Assembly (NCBI GenBank): GCA_033807695.1
Contig: CM066307.1
Location: 1,922,001 to 1,986,000 of the forward strand
Source: Daedaleopsis sinensis
Taxonomy: Eukaryota > Basidiomycota > Agaricomycetes > Polyporales > Polyporaceae
Reading direction: 5' to 3'
DNA: 64,000 nucleotides
Shown: positions 32,571 through 43,767 of the stretch, piece by piece
Position numbering within the stretch: position 1 is the first letter of the stretch
How the letters are laid out: each line of letters begins with the position of its first letter
Made by a program: the position numbers and the translations under genes
Notes under the pieces: generated by a model
Told to the model about the DNA's origin: nothing
The model's database searches: none
Seen by the model: only the letters and a program-made list of their open reading frames with translations

Positions 32571-35330
32571 ATAGGCGCCGGCCCGTCCAAATCCGGCACT
32601 GACTCCTACGAGTCGTCCACCGCCGTCCGCCGTCCTCTCCTCCTCTCCTCCTCCCCTCCCCTCCCTCGCCTCTCCTCCCCTCCTCCCCTGTCGTGTCGTT
32701 ACGAGTACTGCGCTCTGATATGCGTATATACCATGTACCCTAGCGTACACAATATATCTCTCCCCGAAAAAGTTCTCGCCATCTCCTGGCAGCGTGCTGT
32801 GCGTGTCCGTCCGCCCCGCTCTACAACAGTCCCCCCCGCACCCACTTTTCTATATGTCCCTCCGCACGCCCTATCTTCCGCATTATCTCTGCACTCAGTA
32901 CTCGCTCTTCGGGCACCCTCCGTGCCTCGGCACCCCCCGTCGCGAGTGCCACCCGGCCATCCCCCTGAGTCGGCACACCCCGACTCGCACGCAGGCACAT
33001 TCTTCGCAAACGCTCGCAGCGCCGTGGGTATCATACTATTATCATTGCAGTAACGATTACATGGCGTGTGGCTGTAGACGACGTGTTCGAGCACCCGCCT
33101 CCCTCTCTCTGCCGTCGTTCGCCGCCGTCCGATCTTCTTGGGCACATCCCTGCTGATCAGCTTCCACCCACCACACTCTTCATCTGAGCTGACCAGGATG
33201 TCCGCGACCGGCTCCGTCATCGGCACCGTCACCGCGCTGTCCGACGGCTTCGTCGTGGGAGGTGGCGGGATGTCGAGCATGAACCAGTCTTGGTGCTTGA
33301 TCAGGAACTCGAGCACGTCCTGGCTGAGCTGGTGCTCCTGCGGCGACATCTCGTGCGAGGGATGTGCGATAAGGGCCGGCCGGAAGATTACCGCCAGATC
33401 TGCACCGCGTTTGCCTGTATCAGTATCGAAGCCCACGCCCGCGATGGAGGTGTGGCAGACGCACTCTTCGCCGTCATGAGGTTCTTGTCCGACTTGCGTG
33501 CGAACACGGAGAGCAGGTCCAGGACGTATAGCAGGAGGTACTGGTTTGCACGGGGTAATGACCGGATTAGGCGTTTGTATGTCGCTATCACTTCTTCTTC
33601 GTTATGTGGCTGCTTTGCTGGACTGGACGCATCAGCGGATGATCCATTTATTGCTAGTTCTGCACATATCTCACCAAGGGCGTCTCGGAACTACGGGCGG
33701 TCAGCGAGAGCACGGCATAGAACGAGAGGAATGCTCACCAAATGGTACATGTCGTGGGGTATCACGGGTTCCTGCGATACGTTAGGGAATACGGGCAAGC
33801 GATACACGAGAGCACGTACGGGCATCTGGGTGAGGTATCGTCGGAATACACTGGCAACGTCGTGCGTCGTGAACTGCTCCTTTTTCCAGTCGAGGCTCTT
33901 CCCGTACTGCACACGGCGAAGGACGACAGGTTACGGGTCGGTGTGAAGAGGAACGAGGAGGGTCACGCACTCGTGGGGGGCTCTCGAACATGGCCTGCAG
34001 TTCCCGCATGCGCTTATTTGACCCGTTGACACGGAACGTACCCTCGACCTCAGTCGCTACGACGCCTCAGCACGTTGCCAGAGTTCGAAGGGGGGCCGAC
34101 GTACCGTTCTCCTTGAGATACAGCCCACTGGTAACGGCAACGGCAACAGCACACGTACAGGAATGAGCCGCGGGGATAGAGAGGGCGGGCCCGGACGCAC
34201 CATTTCGCGACGACGACGGGGATGTACCCCCACACGTAGAGCTCCCCGTTCGCATTCGCGGTCGAGATCTGCACGTTCGCGCACTTGAGGCTCTCCTTGA
34301 GCGGTTTTCCGAACACCATGCTCTCGCCCGCGCCCGCCTTCTTCTCCTCCGCCTCCTTCTTCACCCTCTGCGCAAACGTAAAGTGGTTCCACCACGTCTT
34401 CAGGCCCGCCTTCGTCTGCGCCAGCGCCGGCTCCTGCGGGTACGCGGGGCCGGGTCCGGGTGCGGGCATCGGGGCGGTCGTCATGAGGTCGGGGGGCGTG
34501 GCAGGAGAGGGGCTGCTCTGGTTGGTTCCCGTGCCAGGCTGCGAGGGGGGCTGCTGAGGCGCGCGCGCGACGGCGGCTGCGGGGGTGCCAAACGGGCGAG
34601 TGGGGGTGTCGAGGGTGCTGGATCGTCGGCGATGGCCCCGCGCGAGGAGGCCGAGGAGCGGTCTGCGGCGGGTCCGAGAGGCCAGGGCGGGAGGCGGAGA
34701 CACGATCGGGGGCGTGGGCGCGTGCTTGGAGGGCGAAGCCACCGACGTCAGTGCGTCGAGTCGGAGGGCGGGGCGTTGGGCGGGCGGGCGGGCTGCTTGG
34801 GGCGAGGAGGAGGATGGAGAAAGGGGGCGGGATGGGGGCTGCTGGGTGATGCTCGGAGACAAGGTGCGATTGGCGAATGCTTCCGCGGGGCCAGCTGCTC
34901 CACGGTCGACTACGTAGCCGGCGGACGCCCAGCGCAGGAGGACGATGTACACAGCTTCACCGGGGCTCGCCATGCATACAATACTTGCATCGCTCAACTA
35001 TCACCAGCTAGTATTTGTACAACCTCTGCGGACCTTGGCACCGCGCACAGCGCCTGCCGCGGCACTCTCGCGGGACTTGCTATGTATGTACGGCACGAGA
35101 CACACACATGTTTAGGTTAATCGTAGTTGATTGATGTGAATGTATTCTAACACCGGAGCTCCAAGCATGCATACGTTACGTGCAATCGAAGGCGACCGTC
35201 CATGTGCACTACTTTTGGAATCCCGGTGTACGATGCCTACAGAATGTGTTGTTTGAGTGCACTTGTGATCGAGCGGACGGGCGACGCCACAAACCATCCC
35301 CGGGACACGGTGCAGTCCGCTCTTGGGCAC
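32374..35330. repeat. Tandem 10.8 kb unit, copy 4, truncated at the array edge
   Basis: The copy starts like type B but soon reads like type A (the text around 32,570-32,690), then type B again at the GAGT insertion near 32,967. It holds a complete RhoGAP gene. Homology weakens after about 35,150 and fades near 35,330: the shared text tgatcgagcggacgggc is still present, but insertions and substitutions accumulate and the rest of the unit is absent. This is the outer edge of the array. Confidence 0.85.
32699..34973 (-). CDS. Sac7/Bag7-type RhoGAP, array copy 4 (edge copy)
   Basis: Intact through the GAP domain, with the full 48-nt intron between TQMP and EPVIPH. The N-terminus differs from the other copies: an ATG at 34,973 gives MASPGEAVYIVLL, and a further upstream ATG in the same frame lies at 34,997. 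The Pro-rich region reads QAARPPAQRP, as in copy 2. The C-terminal frame after about 32,970 follows the GAGT-insertion version and runs to 32,699, so its predicted tail differs from copies 1 and 3. As the copy next to single-copy DNA, it is the best candidate for the ancestral gene; that is inference. Confidence 0.8.
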
Positions 35331-36371
35331 GCGAGCAATCAAGGACGCTCAAGGATGGGATCCTGGGTACCCGTGCTGCGCTTCTGCTGAAGATGACATC
35401 GCCACGATAATTCGAATTCTGTCCACAAAAGGGATATGGGATTTAGCCGTCTTCAACTCTCGCACACAATAGTTTACTCACAAGCGATCCTCAAACGGCT
35501 GTGAGCGTCCATGATGTGCAATGAACCTGGGATCAATAGGGGATATCTGCTGCAGGAGGTTTGGAAGGTTTCAAGAGTTTCGAAGTGAGATATATCTCGA
35601 GCCTGCGTTGAATTGCACGAAGTGGACCCAGTGGTGCGTAGTAGATGACACCGCCACCCCAGACACTATCCAGGAGAACGAGCGGCGTACACTTGGCGAA
35701 CGCAGCAGACCTTATGGTTTGTTGTTGCGTATGTTCAGGACTAGTACTTGAGGACCCCGAGCGAAGTCAACAACTTTATATGGTCGACTTTGCGTAACAT
35801 GTTGTGGTGGAGGGCATCAAATTACACGCTATTGAGCTCGTTTTAACTAGGGTCTTCTGAGAAAAAAAGGTACTGCAAATACACTCTCATCAGCAGGCTC
35901 GGACCACTCGAAGGAGTCGACCATCAGCATACCTAGGAGTGGCGTCCTTCTGTTTGTATGTTTCTTACTGTACGGCGATATTATTTGCGGCTGTTGTTTC
36001 TAAGTATGCGTCTGATTCAATGCAACAGCCGAGGAAAATGGAATCGCAGGCGCACCTTTGATTACACTCACACGACGGCGCTTTGCTGAAGACGACATCG
36101 CCACGATAATTCTGTCCACAAAAGGGATATATGATTTAGCCGTCTTCAACTCTCGCACACATCCACAATAGTGTACTCACAAATGATCCTCAAACGTTGT
36201 GCGCGTCTATCTCTGAAGGCATTGATCAGCAGGCTCGGACACTCGAAGGAGGCGACCATCGCAAATAGAATTTACGGCCGTGGGTGCTAGGAGTGCGTCT
36301 GATTCAATTAAACATCCGAGGGGTTTGAAACGGCAGGCGCACCTCTCACATTCCCAGCATGATCGCGTCTC
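35331..36371. repeat. Non-coding stretch with a degenerate direct repeat
   Basis: About 125 bp beginning gacatcgccacgataatt at about 35,395 recurs at about 36,092; both contain ccacaaaagggatat and tagccgtcttcaactctcgc. A second pair, cagcaggctcgga followed by ctcgaagga, occurs near 35,892 and 36,228, and gcgtctgattcaat near 36,008 and 36,294. This looks like an old duplication of a piece of about 0.7 kb. I see no gene here. Confidence 0.75.
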
Positions 36372-38379
36372 CTATATGCCTCTCAGCATGACCCGGTCCT
36401 CATGCGTCAAGTCCAGCAAGCCGAGCTCCGCACCCTCCAGCAGCACCCGCGGCAGCATCTTGCTCACCAGCTCCCCGTCCTTCTCCGCGAGCAACGCGAT
36501 CCCGCACACGAGCTTCCCCGCGCTGCGCTCGTCGTACCGCCGCCCGTCCTCGTTGCACTGCCTTAGGAAGCGCGCGAGGTCGCGCAGGAGCCCCTTGAGC
36601 TGCTGGCGGTGGTGCGGCATCGCCTCCTCGTCGTTCCAGTCCAGCCACTGCGAGAGCAGGAGCACGACCGCGGACGCCTTGACGAACGTGTCCGCGATGC
36701 CGTGGCGGCAGCACGTGCGCGCGAACGCGATGATGTTGCCGATACCTGTCCCGGGCCAGCGGAGCAGATATCAGTGGCATACGTGTAGAGTCCTGGCGAA
36801 GTGTGCGCACCGGATGGACAGTGGAGGTACGCCCAGGCGTGCGTGCTCTCGTACAGGAGGTTCAGGGCGGCGCGGCGGAGGCGGAACGGCTCGTGCTCGC
36901 TCAGCAGCTCGGCCACGCCGTTCAGGATGGACTGGTGCAGATACGGGTCTTCGTCGTCCGCATTGCATGCGCCGAGGCAGAGCTCCCAGAGGACCCAGAG
37001 GGCGTCCAGTGCCCCAAGCTCGGACGGGTCCTGGTCGCGCGGGATGTGCACGAGGAGCTTCAGGAGCATGTCGAACATCCGTCTCCGCGTCCTCCGCCCG
37101 AGACGCGTGCACGCATCGCGCAGGGTGCTGCTACACGACCGTTCGCGGACGAAGCGGATGAACGTCGAGGTAGAGAGGCCCATCTTGTCGGCGATGACTG
37201 TGAAGACGAGGAACGTAGCATGGCTGGGCTTCAGCTCGGAGATCACAGGGATGAGGGAGTCTTGGATGTCGTCGTCCACAAAGGAGGCGTGTATCCAGGT
37301 GGTGGCTCTCAGATCGAGCTCGTCGTGCCTACTCCAGACGACGCTGTTGTCACGCTCGTTCCAGTTGGCAAATTTCGGCATTGGTCGCGTTTTTTGCGAA
37401 GAAACCCAAGGTGTGGGGATTTTCTGGGCCCACTCCGTGGAGCGCCTATGAGCACGGAAAAGAAGCCAAGACTGGGGTGATTTGAAGGGGCACTGGGTAG
37501 ACAGCATAGGGGCGAGTGTAGTTCCCAGGTAGAAGAGGAGTGCTACCGTAACTAGGGAGGTGGTGGTAGCTGCAACAGTAAAGTTGAAGAGCTGGAGAAA
37601 ATCGACAAGACCAGCAAGGAACAGGATGAGGGAGAGTTCCAGGAGGATCGGGAGGAGGGCCATAAGTTCGGGGACACGCCACCCTATGAGCCCGTCGTGT
37701 CGGTGTTGTCGAAGTCGAACGCTATGTCTGGGCGACAGGGGTAGCATCGCCATGTACTCCCTCAGCCACTGCTTGACCATGATGCAGATTAAGGCGGAGA
37801 AAAGTGCGCATACAAGGCTAGCGAACCAGAGTGCGTTGATGCGTATGCTTTGACCAGATGGACGAAAGATTGGTCGCCCTCCATCCTGAGTTATCCCGAT
37901 ACTAGTCGCTGCATTTGCCCCTTGGGCTTGAAGCTGCTGCAAAATCTGTTGCAACAACTGTGGGGTGATGTCAAAGGGGTCTTGGAGGAGTTTGTAGGCT
38001 TCGATGTTGAACGCCGTAACGGCAGCAGAAAACAGGCCAGCCTGTCGAGGATCCAGATCCTGTTATTAGTTCCGCAGCACCCTAATATCGCTATGGACGA
38101 CGCACAAAGACGAGTAGTGTGTCGATCTCCTCCTTCCAGCCCCGTATCATTGCTTCGTCGTATTCGCTCATCAACTGTGCATACGATGACCAGTCCGGAG
38201 AAGAGGTCTCCCGGTCAAACTGTTGGACAGTTGGTCAACGGGCAGAATATAGCAAAATGAGGAGAAGGCTTGAGTACTGAGTGGCCAAGCCTGCCGACAC
38301 TAACCTCTCGCGATACTCGCTGCGTGCGGAACCTCTTCGATGCTGAGTTTGTCGCAGATAATTGAGAGGCTGTAGACAT
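36372..38379 (-). CDS. DUF6535 domain membrane protein 1
   Basis: Member of the basidiomycete DUF6535 family, whose function is unknown. The start is MSTASQLSATNSASKRF at 38,379. Exon 2 carries WSSYAQLMSEYDEAMIRGWK and EEIDTLLVF. The long third exon begins AGLFSAVTAFNIEAYKLLQ, reached by splicing to the acceptor cctcgacag. Four hydrophobic segments follow: LWFASLVCALFSALICIMV, a segment ending LILFLAGLVDF, and two more around ATTTSLVTVALLFYLGTTL. The C-terminal half is soluble and helical. A last intron near 36,750-36,815 joins HCPSG to IGNIIAFARTC, and the protein ends MLRGI. It is one of a tandem pair with the next gene. Confidence 0.85.
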
Positions 38380-38940
38380 TGTCGGAGGTCGCTGGAAATG
38401 AGTAACCCGCAGCGCCGACTGCAGTTCCTGCGATTTGATGTTCGTATTGCCATCCGAAGCTTCGATTGATTGACACACCGGCCGCGGACTTACTGGCCAG
38501 TGGCAAGGCTATAGGCTGGCGTGCTGACTTCAAACGCTGCATTTTGAGATGGGCAAACTTGTAGCAGACGGAGGCTGGCAAACTTGATGGAGAGGGACTA
38601 TACTGAACGAATCAAGAACGAGTGAACGTTGTACGACGGAAGGACACGGACAGAGACAGTGATACTGCGCGACGAGACACGAACACGTGATCCAGTGTTT
38701 GACTCGTGAAGACCATGTAAGCGCGCTCGAGCCAATCTTCCGCACTTGAAAGTTGAAACTGGCATCCAGGGACCCCCGGAGCCTGGCTACTCAACGAGGA
38801 GACAGATTTGCACATCCCGCAAGACACCACAATCCTAACTGAAGGGTTTCATTTGCACAATGGCCTCCTTCGGCCCCCTTGAGCATGATACGTTTCAGGT
38901 TCTAGCAATAGAGGAAGGAAACGGACCACGTACCATCACA
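38380..38940. other. Intergenic region between the DUF6535 pair
   Basis: Holds the promoter of the 36-38 kb gene and the 3' flank of the next. No open frame with coding character is seen. Confidence 0.6.
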
Positions 38941-40950
38941 TCATACCGCAGCACCGTTCCCAACATGCCTGCGAGACCGCTCGAAGCCATGTACGAACCG
39001 CGTCTCCTGCACCCCCTTCAACATGACCCGCTCTTCCTGCGACAGATCCAGCAAACCCAGCTCCGCCCCCTCTAGCAGCACCCGCGGCAGTAGTTCGTTC
39101 ACGAGCTCTTCGTCCTTCTCAGCGAGCACCGCGATCCCGTACACAAGCTTGTTCGTGCTGCGTTCATCGGCGTACCGGATCCCGTCCTCGTTGCACTGCT
39201 GGAGGAAGCACGAGAGATCACGCAGGAGGCCCACCAGCTGCTGCCGGTGATGCGGCATCGTCTCGTCGTCGTCCCAGTCGAGCCCGGGGGACAGCAGAAG
39301 CGCGACCGTGGTCGCTTTAATTGACATATCCCTGAAGTCGTGCCGGAAGCAGGTCCGCGCGAAAGCGATGATGTTGCCGACAGCTGTCGGCGATGGAGTA
39401 ATCAGTAGAAGGTATTGCGAAGAGTCATGACACTGCGTGCTCACCGGATGGACAATACATATACGTCCAGGTATGTGTGCTCTCATACAGGAGGTTAAGG
39501 GCGGCACGGCGTAGGCGGAAAGGCTCGCCCTCGCTCAACAGTTCTGCCATGCCGTTTAAGATAGACTGATACAGGAGCGGATCTTGGTCTTCTGCATTGC
39601 ACGCGCCTACGCAAAGCTCCCAGAGGACCCACAGGACGTCCAGCACGCCAAGTTGGGATGGGTCATGGTCCCGCGGGATATACTCTAAGAGTTTGAGGAG
39701 CATATTGAACATACGCGTGCGTGTTCTCTTGGGAATGCGCGCTCCCGTATCGCGCAGGGCACTGCTACACGATCTGTCGCGGATGAGCCGGGAGAATGTC
39801 GGCGGGGAGAGGTCCATCTCGTCCGCAAGGGCAGTAACAACGAGGGATGTGGCATGATGAGGTTTGAGCTCCGTAATCACGGAGACGAGAGAGTCCTGGA
39901 TGTTGTCGTCTACGAAGGATGCATGTACCCAAGTCATCGCCTTGAGGTCCAGTGCGTCACGGTTGCATTCGACGGAGTTATTGTCGCGCTCGCTCCAGTT
40001 GGCGAACTCTTGCAGGGGCTGTGTCTCCCATGAACCCGAAGGATTGAGCGCGCGGATCCATTGTGCGACCCATCTCTGTGTACGAACCAAAACCCAAGCT
40101 TGTGGTGATTTGAAGGGGCACTGAGTAGAAAACAGTGGCGCGATCGTGGTCCCCACGTAGAAGAGGAGGGCCGCCGTCACGAGAGCGGTAGTGATAGCAG
40201 CAACTGTAGAGTTCAAAAGCAAGAGAAAATCGACAAGACCAGCGAGAAACAAAATGAGAGATATCTCCAAGAGGATGGGGAGAAACCCCATGATCTCGGG
40301 GACGTGCCATGCTTTCAGCCCGTCATGTCGATGTTGTCGAAGTTGTACACTGTGTCGGGGGGACGGGGAAATAACAGCCATGTACTCCCGTAGCCATTGC
40401 TTGACTATGATGCCGATGAGGGCAGAGAATAGTGCACATACGAGACTCGCAAACCACAAGGCGTTGATGCGTATGTTCTGGCTAGCTGGGCGGAATGGCG
40501 ACCGTACTTGAGCGAGACTCGATACGTCAGTCGACTCAGTCCCATTTGCAAGCTGTCGCGAGATTTGCTGTAGGATTTGGATAGACGTATCGAAAGGATC
40601 GTCTTGGAGCAGCTTGTAGGCTTCGATGTTGAACGCGGTGACCACAGCGGAGAAGAGACCAGCCTGTTATAGGATGAATGACAAGACTCACGCAACACTC
40701 CTCTGACCACGCACAAAGACGAGCAACGTATCTATTTCTTCCTTCCAACCGCGCACCATCGCTGCGTCGTAATCGCTCATAAGCTGAGCGTAAGACGACC
40801 ATTCCGGAGATGCATCAAAGTCAACCTGGAAAGAAGCCGGTTTATTGCGCACGATCAATATACACCAGGAATATCAATACTCACCTCACGCGACACTCGA
40901 TGTATGCGGATGTTCTTGCCGTCAGCAGAGAGATGAGAGGCTGTAGACAT
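38941..40950 (-). CDS. DUF6535 domain membrane protein 2
   Basis: Tandem paralogue of the preceding gene. The start at 40,950 gives MSTASHLSADGKNIRIHRVS, a short first exon ending in RE before gtgagt. Exon 2 reads VDFDASPEWSSYAQLMSDYD up to EEIDTLLVF. Exon 3 begins AGLFSAVVTAFNIEAYKLLQ and holds the hydrophobic segments LWFASLVCALFSALIGIIV, LILFLAGLVDFLLLL and ITTALVTAALLFYVGTTI. The last intron (about 39,383-39,445) joins YCPSG to AVGNIIAFARTC, and the protein ends RRHVGNGAAV. All intron positions match the first paralogue, so the pair arose by duplication of a spliced gene. Compared with paralogue 1 it has about 25 extra residues at its C-terminus. Confidence 0.87.
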
Positions 40951-41425
40951 AGCCGGATGTTGTTGTACAGTGCAGATGGATGGAAATGGCAAGCCTTGAG
41001 AGAGTCAACCAGAAGTTGACTTGAAGCAATCGCATCAGTGCATTGTCTTGACAGCATGTCGCCATTAGGAATTCCCAGGGGTCATCGTTTGAGTGTTTGT
41101 CGGCTACCCCCGCCAGACTAGTGTGCTGATACAACGAGCCAGAGGTGTACAGATGCAAGACTTAGAGGGGTCAGTGCGAACGTAGGTCGCCTCGATTTAA
41201 AGGGGGCTGACACTTAGTCTGACTTGGGAGTTAATGAGACGCGAGCACGTGACCAGACGCGCGTAAACATGAGGGCGCCTACGGCACGCGGTTCATGTTC
41301 GAGTTCGGGCGTCTCATCCACTCAGACCCGACTTTAACGTTCCCTGCGTTGTCTGTCCTCCTTTGTGCCCTTCACCCCTCTTTCCTTCCTTTGTCAGCCT
41401 CTTCCCGACGTTAGGCGATACCATC
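40951..41425. promoter_or_regulatory. Shared divergent promoter region
   Basis: The minus-strand DUF6535 gene and the plus-strand GBD/FH3 gene start on either side. The right part, just before 41,425, is rich in tcctttcc, a pyrimidine run common before fungal start sites. No clear TATA box is seen. Confidence 0.45.
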
Positions 41426-43767
41426 ATGTTCAAAAGCATCCTTCCTTCGAGGCGCATTGCGTCTACCGACTTTCAGATGCTCACCTCTCCCATAGACCTT
41501 CCCGAGACTGAATCCAACGGCAAAGAGAACTATTTTGCGGACCCCAATACTGCTTACGATACCCAGGGGAAACCTAAGACCGAGAAACGAAAGAAGATGA
41601 AAGGGAAGCTGCAGGCTGAGCAGGAGGTCATCCCGACCGAGGACTTCGATAGGCTACTTGTGAGTCTTTGCTTCGCTTCTCTCTCATCCATGCTCTCCCG
41701 ATCCTCGGACCTCTCGAACCGCAATCCTTGCTGCTGCCACAAATCAAATCATGAGTCTCTGGCGATCCAACCTAGTTGGATCTCCGAAGGCTCACCCAAC
41801 AGTAGTGGCTCACATTGTATTGTGTGGTTGGAGCCGTGTATTGCTTACATTGCTAACTACTATATAGGATGATTTACAAATTCCATCTACGCTACGTCCT
41901 AAACTAGCCACCATGGATCCGACGGTAAAGGCGGCATTCCTCAAGTCATCACACGTCTTAGCACAGATGAAACCTGCACCCGTCGCTGCACCTCTCACCC
42001 CACGCACCCTACGTAGAGTTCACAGCAGTGAATCTGTCCTCTCCTCCCCTCGTCCTCAGAAACCTACACTAGAGGAATACGACTTGACCGCAACATCCCG
42101 CATCCCTCCGTTCGGAACCAGCCATTCTCGCGGTAAATCACTTGACGTGCGGCGACAGGCTTTCGACTCCCAGCCCGTCCAAGTTGCCCCGCTTAAGGTG
42201 TCGAAAGACAAGAAGAAGCTGACGGTATTTACTCCCGAGAAGTATGTCAAGATCCTCCTGGGTCAATCCAGCACGGCCATGGATATCGAGACGGTCAAGA
42301 AGCTTCGGCTCATGCTCAGGAATGAGTCTGCTAGGTATGTAGTCTTCTTCGCAGCGTAGTTGTCTAGCTACTCACCCACATGGTAGCTGGACGGAGGCAT
42401 TCTTGCAGCATGGTGGATACGACGCTATTCTCACCCGCCTCAACGAAATCCTGGAGGTGGAATGGAGGCGAGTACAGGTATTTGGTGGAGATACGGCATC
42501 TGACACCTTATTCAGGGAGGAGCAGCATGACGATCAAATGTTGTACGAGCTACTGCGCTGCGTCAAAGCGCTCTCGACATCTGCTGTGGGCTGCAATGCC
42601 CTTCGGAGTTACTGTCCAGCTCCGTTCGACAAACTCGTCTCTCTACTGTATTCGGACAAGAAGCCGGGTGACGTTCCGATACGCCAGCTGATGGTTGAGC
42701 TGCTTCTCAGCCTGTTTGAATTGTATCCCCTTTCTGCGCTGCCCTCCACAGGCAGCAGCTACATACACTCGCGCTCACGTTCGGTGCCCTGGGAGCGTTC
42801 AACAACCAATGTCACGTCCACCAGCAATCTCGTCGTCCTTCCCCGACCACATGCCACCCTTTTCTCACTCATCAAGTCTCTCCTCCTCACCCCAGCGCCA
42901 CCCCCGAGTGAGGCCCCAGGCACGCCTCTCGAACCTCACGCGTTCATCGAGGAGCTCCATCGACCCCGCATATACAAGACGTACCTGCAAGAGATGAGCG
43001 ACATCTGCAGGGACTATTTCTGGGTCTTCTGCCATCCCAGCAACGCGATATGGGACTTGAGCGAGACGGATGAGGCGAAAGTCGAGAAGCCCCGAGCGCC
43101 TGGTGGTATGACGGGTGGAGTCGAGTTTGAGGCGATGTGCTACATGGTATGCATTACTCCGCCGGTGCAGATCCCGGTCGCGGTGCGGTTCGCTGACATG
43201 TTCGTCATAGACGATGCACTTCAAGTTTGTGAATGCTATCGCGAGCTGCGCGCAAGCGCTCAACCTGAACAAGGAGCACGAGCACTCCGCCTTCCGGTTC
43301 CATCAAGACATGTTTGCATCGGGAATTGAGCGCATCCTCGCGGTACGTTCTGAGTAATGCTTACAGTATTTGCTCGCTCACGCCACCCGACCCAGATCGC
43401 ACGAAAGGCGTCGACTACGTACTACCCGACGCTACACCTCGAGATCGCGAGATACGTGTCCGCGGCGGGATTCTCAGGCATCGACCTCCCATGGTCGCTG
43501 TCCCGCATGATCGGGCTACCCCCGACGGCGATGCGCAAGCAGCTTGTGCCGCCGTCCCGCCCGAAGACCCCAACGCGGAGTGCGCCGACGACTCCCATGC
43601 GGCGGTCCGGCCCCGCCCCAGGGTTCGCGGGATACCCAGCTAACCCGGCGTACCCGACTGGGTATGGCGCGACTGGGCGACCTTCGGGCGAGCTCCCCCG
43701 GGATCGAGAGATGGAGCGTGCGCCCGCGCTTCCGCAGAGCAGGAAGGTCACTCCGATGTTCAACTGA
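41426..43767 (+). CDS. GBD/FH3 (formin-N-terminal-like) Rho-binding protein
   Basis: Predicted armadillo-type protein with the GTPase-binding and FH3 region found at the N-terminus of diaphanous formins, but no FH1 or FH2 actin part. The exons are 41426-41659, 41868-42334, 42387-42467, 42516-43146, 43211-43342 and 43396-43767, which join in frame to 638 residues. Key segments are FTPEKYVKILLGQ and TVKKLRLMLRNESASWTEAF at the start of the GBD, then LLRCVKALSTSAVGC, LMVELLLSLFELYPL, LQEMSDICRDYFWVF and MHFKFVNAIASCAQALN. The C-terminal 60 residues are Pro/Thr/Gly-rich. The third intron has a GC donor. Known GBD/FH3 regions bind active Rho; that this one does is inference. Confidence 0.82.
42468..42515 (+). 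other. GC-AG intron, 48 nt, in frame
   Basis: The donor is ggag|gcgagt and the acceptor ttattcag. Splicing gives EVEWREEQHDDQ, a smooth family-like sequence. Because 48 is a multiple of three and there is no stop inside, reading through would add 16 residues. Choosing an ordinary GT donor at cag|gtattt breaks the frame. Confidence 0.75.

Noticed and set aside
1..35330. Array as ribosomal DNA, satellite or transposon
   Set aside because: The 10.8 kb unit is about the size of a fungal rDNA repeat, but no rRNA-like conserved sequence is present and it carries a RhoGAP gene. No terminal repeats, reverse transcriptase or transposase motifs were seen.
36563..37957. A 464-codon frame as the full DUF6535 gene
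   Set aside because: Its last 60 or so codons pass the intron donor and become Ser/Arg-rich; the spliced frame ending MLRGI is the real one.
42478..42515. A GT-AG intron of 38 nt starting at cag|gtattt in the GBD/FH3 gene
   Set aside because: It is too short and shifts into a stop just after the junction; the GC-AG choice keeps the frame.
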